Shown here in pieces: positions 55,815 through 64,000 of a stretch of 64,000 nucleotides of DNA; within the stretch, counting starts at the first letter, position 1; every line of letters begins with the position of its first letter. The stretch spans positions 5,849,547 through 5,913,546 of the forward strand of contig CM074193.1 of the NCBI GenBank assembly GCA_037179385.1. The letters run 5' to 3'. The translations under genes were made by a program, and so were the position numbers. Origin of the DNA: Holothuria scabra (Eukaryota > Echinodermata > Holothuroidea > Aspidochirotida > Holothuriidae). Under the pieces are notes generated by a model. That model saw only the letters and a list, made by a program, of their open reading frames with translations. It did no database searches and was not told the origin of the DNA.

Positions 55815-56172
55815 CACTCTAAAATCAAAAGAGTGAACTTATTCACTCTTTGATCGTGAAAAGTGTAAATTCACTCAAAGAGGAGTGAAGTTCCCTCCAA
55901 AAAGAGTGAAATTCACTAGAGGAAGAGGGAAAACTCACTCCTCCACGAGTGCCTGCAATGATCGCTCTTTTTTTAAGAGCGATCACTGTGGGCACTCCGT
56001 CAAGAGTGAAACTTTGCTCGTTTTAAGGGAATTTCACTCATTTTGGAGTGAACTTCGCTCTTTTTGGAGGAAACTTTACTCCTCTTGGAGTGAATTATCA
56101 CTCTAATGGAGGGAATTTACACTTTTCACTCGATCAAAGAGTGACTAAGTTCACTCTTTTGATTTTAGAGTG
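55815..56172. mobile_element. Hairpin MITE (CACTCTAAAATC ends) with TA duplication
   Basis: 358 bp nearly all self-complementary: CACTCTAAAATCAAAAGAG at the left pairs with the complement of the right end. TA lies on both sides (55813-55814, 56173-56174), as made by Tc1/mariner-type elements. The interior is a string of GAGTGAA/TTCACTC words around the central hairpin GATCGCTC-TTTTTTTAA-GAGCGATC. Confidence 0.93.
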
Positions 56173-56991
56173 TATGTATGATACGAGGACGGAGGTGATG
56201 AGACGAGGACCCTAATGGGAGAGGGACAATTAAGATTTGGGTCTATACAATTATGTACAGAGTCATGACTTTGTAAGAACAACTACTTCTAGGAAACCAA
56301 GATCTTTGAGGTGGGACCCTGGATCCCCGACCTGGAGCCAGAAGCTATCGCTTTGTGCTCCATTTCTCACTGCAAGCGAAAATATTCATTCCCAACATTT
56401 TCCTTTGCCCTTTGTGTGCTGCCCCCTTCCCCCAAAATTGATATTGTAGCGCTGCCACTGCTCTCTCACTCAAGACTATTTATTCTTAGACTGCATTTGT
56501 GTTGCATGTATGCATGCAGGTATCAGGTAGTCAGCTAGATGGGTGAGTTCCGCACTGCCGGACTCTGTCGGACTCGGATCTCGGCTGATTCGAACACAGC
56601 TTGGACTCGAGACCATCTGTACTGGACTTGACTTGGACTTGGAACTTCTGGACTCGGATCCGACTCAGGACTCGGGGCAGTTGGACGCGACTCCATCACA
56701 GCAAAATAAAGAATGTTTAGGTTCTGCTATACAAGCCTGGGAATGGAATTTCCGGCTGTCTGAGAAATAACAATTTTATGAACACTGCCAACTGCCAACT
56801 GCTGATAGCGCTCGGCATACTTTAGTCTTTCGGACAGCATTGAATTGTTCAGGCAAAGAATGTTCGGTCCCACCAAACTTAAATGGCCCCTAACTCTTAT
56901 AGCGGCCCATACCCTCTGATGGCGACATACACTAACTTAAAACTAGCTACGTAAGTTTTCAGTGAATAGCTTTGATCACTTGAGATATAAA
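56173..56991. other. Intergenic, GGACTCG-rich patch
   Basis: From about 56560 to 56690 the word GGACTCG or GGACTTG recurs roughly ten times (a degenerate short repeat). A fragment of the dispersed module follows (GAATGGAATTTCCGGCTGTC at about 56740). No gene supported. Confidence 0.55.
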
Positions 56992-57849
56992 CAGGTGTGG
57001 CGCCAGCATGGTAGGGGGCCGGGGCACAGCACCCCCCCCCCCCCCCGTCGGAGAAGGTAGTCGATTTCGTCGGGGCGGACTTAAATAAAAAAAAAAATAA
57101 AAATAAAAACCTAAAAGGAGTGAAGTTACTGGGTGGGTGATTTTGAACATACTTTTTGTTTTGTAATTCTATTTCAAATCTGTCATAAAATTACAACATA
57201 TCCCCAATATAAGCTTCAGATTGTTAAAAGTGGCAAAATTTTTCAGTTTCGATGAATACTCAGTACAACAAATAACCAAAGCAACCTGCACTGTTAATCA
57301 CCCCGAGATTTTACCTAATTTTGCTCTTGAAAGACATATCACTTAATAAAGAACCTAATTTTATCATTATAACCTTACAAAAAACAAATTTTCTGCAATA
57401 TAATAAGCTCAAAATGTTCAAATCTTCTTTCAAAAAAGGGAAAACTTTTCGGGCAAACTTCTAGTCTCGTCTGGAGACCTAAGTACGTAGGTCTAGAACG
57501 AATAAATGCATGAACGCAACAGAATTTCAGCTGTCGCCAATAAAACGTTTTTGATTTTACCCATATGAAGGACAGATTCTTTGATAAACACCCCGACGTT
57601 TAAATGGTCTTTAAAAAAGCCAAATTTCTTTCAAAAATTTTAATTTTTTTCTTCAAAATATACTCCAGATTTTGAAGTATTTGTTAAAAAGAAAGTCAGA
57701 AATTTCGGCGCGCTTGGCGTGTCTCAAGTTTTGCCAATTCACGTCCCACAGGGACCCACTCAAATACCTTTGTCGGGGTCTTGAAATGCTGGCCCCACTG
57801 TCAGGGAGCTTGCCCCCCCCCCTGTCGGGCAAATCCTGGCGCCACCCTG
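56992..57849 (+). mobile_element. hAT-like element with 8 bp duplication (GGTGGCGCCA ends)
   Basis: 858 bp. The left end CAGGTGTGGCGCCAGCAT resembles the complement of the right end, CAGGGTGGCGCCAGGAT. Flanks are GATATAAA (56984-56991) and GACATAAA (57850-57857), 7 of 8 matching. A poly-C run sits inside the left end (57032-57046) and C-rich sequence inside the right. A decayed relative fills 21240-23893. Confidence 0.82.
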
Positions 57850-58551
57850 GACATAAATATATGGTAGAAACCAGTTAGCATTTTTCGTTATAAAGCAAAT
57901 ATTTTTCTAATATACGCTTTTATTTTCACAAGAGGTGAACGTTTTCGGGCGAAATTTGCAGTTTGTCAGAGCGCCTTAGTAAAGAAGGACCACAATAAAA
58001 TGTGTAACGCCGAACGAATTTCAGTCGTCCATATAATTTTCTTGATTTTGCTCATATGATTGGTAGATTCTTCCATAAACACTCCAATTTTTAATGAGCC
58101 ATACTAAAAGTTAAATTAATTTCTCCCAAATACTTCAAACCAACTTCTAAACAAGTCGCTCGGGATTTTCAAATATTTGTTACAAGAAAGCAAAAAATTG
58201 AGAAGGTATGCGCGCCTCAAATTCTGCCTATCATGTCCCACCGGCAACTCATCGACCGTTTTCGGGGCTTCCAAAACCTATGATGATTGGTCTTTTAAGC
58301 CACAGGCTTCCCAAATGTGTCGCAATTTTTTAGCTGTTTAATTTTTCGTAACCAGGTAACTATGTTACCCTTATTATGATACTTTTCTATTTTCGGTCAA
58401 ATGCTTGAAAGAATTTGGATATTCGACCTTTTCGGGCATATTGTGTTGTGATAACCTGTGGCGTAAAATTCACGAATAACTGTACAGCTTTTCGCGCTGT
58501 CCGAAGCTGAAGCGAAATTTTGGAATCTTGTCCAATTTCCTTGAAAATTTT
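57850..58551. other. Intergenic, partial repeat of the preceding element
   Basis: Words such as TTTTCGGGCGAAATTTGCAGT and GAACGAATTTCAGTCGTC resemble the interior of the preceding hAT-like element, so an older partial copy seems to lie here. No gene supported. Confidence 0.5.
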
Positions 58552-58978
58552 AGCCAGCCCATGTGGAGAGGTGGGTCTTTTTTCCAAGATGTGGACCTTT
58601 TTTCCAAATACGGAGGCGGCTGGCGCGTGCCGTAAGCATGCAGTTGTTAGGGATTCGGGGCATGCTTCCCCGGAAAAGTTTGAATTCTGCAGATCTCCTG
58701 CAGTCTGGATCATTTTAAAGGACTTTTGAACACAACAGAAGTCCTTTTTCTCCAGGAATTCCACACAGTACACCACTTTTTGAGAAAAAATCATACATGT
58801 AATCTGAAAAGTTTTATCGTCCTGCAAAAAGTGAACGGAAATTCGTCCTCAATATGTCAAGATAAAAAATATTTCATAGCTGACCCTTCAAACACCAGAA
58901 CGTAGGGCTGGAAAAATGGACCGCCCTCAATTTGGGGTGGGTCGTTCGAACGCTCCGACCCCATGACTACGGGCCTGG
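58552..58978 (+). mobile_element. Second copy of the CAGGCCCG-ended MITE
   Basis: Matches 17202-17520 through AGCCAGCCCATGTGGAG, GGCGGCTGGCGCGTGCCGT, GGGGCATGCTT, CACAACAGAAGTCC and GGGTGGGTCGTTCGAAC, ending ACTACGGGCCTG. It lacks the first CAGGCCCGG on the left and carries a roughly 20 bp internal duplication of the TTTTTTCCAA segment and about 85 extra bases near 58810-58900. Confidence 0.85.
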
Positions 58979-59187
58979 CATTTAGGGATTTTCTGAAAAA
59001 CCATGCCATTTTTTCTTCAGAATTAAAGGACTGTCTGGATTTTTTGCCAAATTCCTGCCCGAATTTAGATTTTGGGAAAATTTACGGAGAGCCTTATCCC
59101 GCCCGTCTCGTTCGCCACTGGGTATGTCCACTGCACCCAACAGCTACTGTAGGTGAGGTCCTGTAGTGGTAAGGTTGCGACCCTTGA

Positions 59188-59473
59188 CATGGGCGTCCGC
59201 AGGTAGGGGCAAGAGGGGCACTTGCCCCCCCCTCCCCCCCCCTGGAAAATCAAAAATTTGAAAAAACGTATAAAAATCATAGCAAAACCCCCCAAAAAAC
59301 ATGTTTTCCAAGTTTCTATGCGAAAAATAGGCTTTAGAAATGCCATTTCCGGCGATCTGGGAGGCATTTGGGGCTGAAATTTTCGCATGCTTTGTGTCAA
59401 TTCATGGTGACATGGAGGTTTTGCCCCTCCTTAGAAATTTTGCCCCCCTGACTTTTTTCTGCGGACGCCCATG
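59188..59473 (+). mobile_element. hAT-like MITE, CATGGGCGTCCGCAG family, copy 2
   Basis: 286 bp ending in CATGGGCGTCCGCAG on both strands. Perfect 8 bp duplication ACCCTTGA at 59180-59187 and 59474-59481. G/C-rich stretches lie inside both ends. It is inverted with respect to the copy at 60006. Confidence 0.95.
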
Positions 59474-60005
59474 ACCCTTGAGACTGCATTGACCCAACAT
59501 GGGCTTAGTTGTTTCATTGTCCAATGACTGGCAACACTGCACGTGCAAAGTGCAAATTCCTTCCAACCAAATTTGACTTAAATATTCTACCCCCCCCCCC
59601 CACACCAAGTATGATTTTGAAACAAATTTGTGCATTCCCAGGAATTGAAAAAAATCCCTACAGGAGGTAGAAACAGACCAGATGCTATAGGGGCCATGCT
59701 AGTAGCACGCTTTTGCAAGACTGGACATAATCCACACTAAGGTATCCGATATCAGCCACTCCAAATCTGCTAGAAAATTAGCCATTCAGAAACTCGACGA
59801 GTAAAAAGTCAAGATATTCCAAAGATATGAAGCTTGTTACAGTCTACCTGAGTTTTTTTCCGACATCCAGAGTGGATCCATCGCAAGTGCATGTATCTAT
59901 GTCATGGTAGCGGCTAGGTAGCCCGGATTGAATATTATAATCGGCCAGCAATAATATTATTTTTGCCAGGTCGCCATTGTGTGAGGGGGGGGGGGTTCTT
60001 GGGGG
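59474..60005. other. Spacer between two inverted MITEs
   Basis: No gene or named repeat. C run near 59591 and G run at 59985-59995. Confidence 0.5.
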
Positions 60006-60284
60006 CATGGGCGTCCGCAGAAAAAAAGTCAGGGGGGCAAAATTTCTAGGGGAGGGCAAAACCTCCAAATCACCATGAATTGACACAAAGCATGCGAAAT
60101 TTTCAGCCCAAAATGCCTCCCAGATCCCCGGAAATGGCATATCTAAAGCTTATTTTTCGCATAGAAACTTGGAAAACACGTTTTTTTTCGTGTTTTTGCT
60201 TTGATTTTTTTACGTTTTTTCAAATTTTTGATTTTTCAGGGGGGGGGGCAGTGCCCCCCTTGCCCATACCTGCGGACGCCCATG
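60006..60284 (-). mobile_element. hAT-like MITE, CATGGGCGTCCGCAG family, copy 3
   Basis: 279 bp with the same ends as copy 2 but inverted. Perfect 8 bp duplication CTTGGGGG at 59998-60005 and 60285-60292. Shared interior with copy 2: CAATTCATGGTG, CCTCC(T/C)AGA, GGAAATGGCAT and the AAACTTGGAAAACA stretch. Confidence 0.95.
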
Positions 60285-60292
60285 CTTGGGGG

Positions 60293-61169
60293 ATGGGCTG
60301 GGCGATTCAGGGGGGGTGGAGCCCCAAGCCCCGCCGCCACCCGTAGCTATGCCACTGTTTTTATATTTTCTTCAAAAAAAATATATTTTTCTCTTGAAGG
60401 AAGGTTTTAGTCCTATCTCATTTACATCTTGTGTAGATTTATTTTACTTTTTTCTTTTGAATTTCTCTTGAAGAAAAACTTCATTTCCGCCTTCGATATT
60501 TCAAATGTTCGTACAATGGTAGGAGATTTTCCCGAAAGGAAGAAATTTACATCTTGAACATACATAAATATAGTACAGGACAAGTTGAATATATATAAAT
60601 ATGGTGGGAGAATTTTAAGTTGACCTGAAAATTTACAGCTCACAAAAAAGCTATCCGGACCCTACGAGGCGGAAATCGATCTCGGATACTTCCCAAACAT
60701 ATTTCAAACCTCTACACCAACAGTTCGCTGATGACGTCACGCTGTTAATAATTTACTTATTCTTACAACATGTTTTAAACGTTGAGGAAAGTTGTAATGT
60801 AAACTTAAATATTTGTGACTTTGGGAGTGTCTGGGTTACTCAAGGGCATCTTGGCTTTCATTTTGCAAATATGTACCTCTTCCCTGAATGGTGGTCGCAA
60901 GAATCTAGTATGCCTAAGCCTACTTAGACTGGCTAGACAGAAAATTTGCCCTGCATACGAAGGCCTACGACCATGGCTACGACCTAAATTCTCCTGGCCA
61001 CGTACGTGCTGGTCTTTCCACGATTTCTTCTTCATCTAAATTCATTTTCGGATATTTTATTATACCAACGTTAGTCAGCCCAGTTGTAGCAAGTTACCGT
61101 TTGTAAAACTTACAAGTTATACGCAGTGCTAGGATATGTCGAATGCAACCTGCTTCGAAAAGCCAACCG
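60293..61169. other. Intergenic sequence
   Basis: No gene supported. The overlapping frames at 60805-61039 on both strands are not convincing. Confidence 0.45.
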
Positions 61170-61545
61170 TGAATCCGATCCCGCCTTCGTAAATACTGTC
61201 GCGCCCATCCGTTTGTGATCACGCCTATCTTCGTGACGTAACGCCATTCGTTTGTTCGAGCTGCATTTCCAGTCATAACCTATATATTTTGCAATTTTAT
61301 AAACTATAATGGATTACTCGTAAACTAAGACAGTTTACTCATAATCTATTTATATAGAGTAGTAATATAATCTATATGGATTCATAATATAACACATTTA
61401 TATCAGTTTCTATATCATAACCTAAATATATTGGACTTTCTATACCATAACCTAAATATACTGGAACTGTAATTAATATATTTTGAGTTTATAACATAAC
61501 ATAAACGTTATAAAATATTGGCCGATACGGCACCTCATACGAGTG
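61170..61545 (-). repeat. 375 bp dispersed repeat, arm 2 of an inverted pair
   Basis: Inverted match of 54338-54712, sharing GGTGCCGTATCGGCCA, TATGTTATAAACTC, GTAAACTGTCTTAGTTTACG and GCGTGATCACAAACGGATGG. The two arms are diverged, mainly in AT-rich parts. Confidence 0.88.
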
Positions 61546-63377
61546 CACGTGCAGCTATATGTATTTCAGTGAGACCATATATGATCCGATCCAAACCGTT
61601 GAGCGCCTTACATTTTTATAGCAGGCTATAAGACAGGTTCATCAATGATCTCAAAGCCTGGGTGCATCGGTACTGAAGATTTCGATCGATTTCCATTGTG
61701 AACATGTTGCCGACGGTAAGCTGGCCTTTAAATTATATTTTCACTCCGAAAAGTGTCTTGTTTGCCGTAGTCTGTGGCATTCTTTTATGTACCTGAAAGG
61801 AGTATGCATAGCGCCTACCCCGGTCATCTAGTTGCCCGAATCTGCAATTATACAGATTTCGTTTTCTGCACTTGCTGAAAATTGTTAGAGACCAGCATAA
61901 TCCAAGGTCAGAGGCGCTGCCAGGACCTGAAGGTTGCATGCCCGAGGTACATATTACCGCCTCCCTTTGGTGGGAGGGACAAAAGTTTTGATTTTGGGCC
62001 TAATTGGAGTGTCTGATCGCCACCATGGGGTGTCGCATACCCTTTTCGGGAACGGGGGGGGGGGTAGGGAGGGTTAACATGTCTACAAACAAATTCACAG
62101 TGCAACATTTCTTGCTTTAACTAGAGTTTCTTTAAGTCAAATCCTACAAAAGTCATAAAAGAAAGACAGTGAGCCTTCTCGATTTTTGTGAATAAGCTCG
62201 GTGGCGATCTGTTTGTAAGCTCCGGATATAGGTCGTTTGGTTATGATGTGTTGGAACCTCACTTAATACAAAGATTCTCCGTTATGCTGTTAGACATAAG
62301 TCAAATTTCCTATTTTGTGCTCAAGACACGACATGAAAGAAGAAGAATGGAAAATGAGTTTGCAGTCGCTTCCCTTTCTTTAAATCATACTATTTTCTCT
62401 CGTAAAACTTTTGAAAATTCAATATTACGTTTTACATTTCAGCGGCGTAGGAAGATGTCATCATATTTGATCAATTTGATTTTCCGATTTTACTATGAGC
62501 AAATCAATCAGTTAATCAATAAAATAAGTAAATCAAAAATGAAATAATAAATAAATTAATAAGTCAATAAAAAAGAAATAAACAATAATATTCAAAGAAA
62601 AAAGCAAACAAAAAATCAAAGAAAACATCAACATCAGATCTGACAACGGCGAAGAATGATGTTGGTTTGAAGGGACATTTTTTTTGCCAGTACTGATTAA
62701 GTCCCCCTGCATTTTACATCATGATTGCTTCTTCCAACTGCTGTCCTTTTGCAAGGGATCAATCAAAGCTGAGCAGCGAAGTACTTGTGAAGTGACGGCC
62801 AGGTAAAAAGGCCCCTATCTGGCTTAACGCAAAGCCGTGCCTAATGATCAATATAAAAGTAGTTATAACCTACTTATAAAGGGATGAATCATTTCCCTTT
62901 TCGGGAACTATCATTTTTCGTGGGTTATCAGGAGGCTAAGCAGGAATTTTAACAGAGAGGACAGAAAACTTGATGATTCATTATCCAGTGTAAGGGGTCT
63001 AGGGTGCCCCTCTGCTTTTACGGACAAGTTTTTCTTTGACAAGGATCTGATGAAAAAGGGGAGGGGCGGGTATGACGCATGTCGCTTGGCTATACTCGGC
63101 TAGATTGATACCCACTTCCCCAACAAGCAAGTTTCGTTGCAGTGTAGGTTAGAATGAGGGAGGATATGACTCCTGAGACCTCACTGTCATCGCAACTAAG
63201 AATGAGACAACAGACTACAAGTTTCATCCAGACCCAAGCTGCCTACGAGCTAAGGCCGATATTGTCCAGGAAATCCCCCTCCCCCCCCCCCCTTTTGATC
63301 TGTGCACGAGATCTTCGCTAAAATGCCTCTCTATAATAAAGGACAATGTGATGCTCACTTCCTTTTATATCTTTCAG
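61546..63377. other. Intergenic or intronic sequence before the NAT-like exon
   Basis: No exon recognised; upstream exons of the right-hand gene may lie here or be non-coding. The 62188-62547 frame ends in a run of AAATAA-rich low-complexity sequence and is rejected. Poly-C at about 63282-63292. Confidence 0.45.
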
Positions 63378-64000
63378 AAAAACGCTGGAGAATTTCCTTT
63401 GACTGAGAGGGAAGCATTCATTTTTGTTGAAGATATTCTCCAAATCAAGGGTTCCAGAAAAAGAATGGAAGAAAGTTCTCTAAATTTATTGAATATTATC
63501 GCTCAAAACATGGTTTATCGTGTACCGTTCACTAACCTCCCCCTTCTCGGCCGAGAAAGTCATTGTGTTACACCACCCTCTTTCCTGGAGATAAAAGATG
63601 CCATGTTTTCAAGGATTGGCGGTGGATGCTTGGACTTCTCAATATTTGCTTATGCTTTGCTTTCTCGTATCGGTTATGATTGCTACATCTGTGACAGTAC
63701 ATACATTGAAGACACAGGTGAAGCCGAAAAGCACTGTGCTGTCGTAGTACGTAATCTCTCTGGTCGGGAAAGCGAACACCTAGTAGACGTGGGTTGCGGG
63801 GAACCGATTTTCCGTTCAGTATCGCTAGACTTTGAAAATATTTCTCCCATATATCGCGATGACTACCTGGCGTACAGATTCGTCCGCCGAAATGACGGGA
63901 TGGTAGTTTATGAAAGGATTCCACAGAAGTACCTTTTGGGGGACTTCCACTCAGGTGACGCTAGCATCAAAGATCACTTCGGAACGTCATGGTCCTCTCT
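63378..64000 (+). CDS. Arylamine N-acetyltransferase-like protein, partial exon
   Basis: An open frame of 207 codons starts after a strong acceptor (TTTTATATCTTTCAG, ending 63377) in phase 0 and runs off the window. It follows the arylamine N-acetyltransferase fold: VYRVPFTNLPLL (usual VPFENL), then RIGGGCLDFSIFAYALLSRIGY (usual RGGxC.E.N), KHCAVVV and HLVDVGCGEP. The catalytic triad would be Cys at 63627-63629, His at 63732-63734 and Asp at 63786-63788, 35 and 18 residues apart; known members have about 39 and 15. Such enzymes transfer acetyl from acetyl-CoA to arylamines or hydrazines in the cytosol. The exon starts inside the protein's N-terminal helical region, so an upstream exon carries the start. 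CACTCAG|GTGACG at 63953 could be an internal donor, but the frame stays open past it. Confidence 0.78.

Noticed and set aside
62188..62547. 119-codon open frame as an upstream NAT exon
   Set aside because: No resemblance to the NAT N terminus; it ends in AT-rich low-complexity sequence and lacks splice context in frame.

Overview
This is a eukaryotic, animal-type genomic window: spliced genes with GT/AG introns, long introns, and dense interspersed repeats. The two best genes have clear orthologues in vertebrates (RABL3 and GTF2E1). Their divergence, the abundant AGGCCTAGGCC-type motifs and the mix of non-LTR and small DNA transposons suggest a marine invertebrate, most likely a deuterostome such as an echinoderm; that is inference, not a species identification.

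Genes. RABL3 lies on the minus strand: three 5' coding exons at 12700-12751, 2500-2591 and 1122-1239, with the rest of the gene off the left edge. Its intron 1 is about 10 kb and full of transposons. GTF2E1 (TFIIE alpha) lies on the plus strand in two coding exons, 41616-42292 and 47574-48201, with a complete C terminus. A third gene enters at the right edge: one exon (63378 to the end) of an arylamine N-acetyltransferase-like protein with a complete Cys-His-Asp triad. RABL3 and GTF2E1 are divergent, as in vertebrates from memory, but here about 29 kb of repeats separate their start codons.

Repeats, left to right. 0-12.7 kb (RABL3 introns): a perfect 4 x 20 bp tandem repeat, two inverted hAT-like copies, a Ty3/gypsy-type integrase relic, and a truncated CR1-like LINE with a TTAA-flanked MITE inserted in it. 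12.9-14.4 kb: a better preserved copy of that LINE, about 150 bp upstream of the RABL3 start. 15-34 kb: a relic-rich desert with a hairpin MITE, a 2.2 kb hAT-like element with an 8 bp duplication, a MITE nested in it, TTAA elements, a decayed LINE and a 784 bp hAT-like element. 36-37.4 kb: a satellite array of about 213 bp units alternating in two types. 38-39.4 kb: another TTAA MITE and a LINE 3' end. The GTF2E1 intron holds a 1.5 kb TTAA foldback element, a tRNA-derived SINE and a 1.7 kb array of about 144 bp units, most carrying a direct-repeat nuclear-receptor-like motif. 49.8-61.5 kb: several MITEs with readable target-site duplications, a second LINE family, GC-rich palindromes, and a pair of 375 bp inverted repeats 6.5 kb apart.

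No bacterial operons, CRISPR arrays or genuine tRNA/rRNA genes were seen. The most notable content is the set of small DNA transposon families whose ends and target duplications can be read directly, and the two structured tandem arrays. Coordinates of decayed elements are approximate; exon edges and duplication-defined element ends were read to the base.
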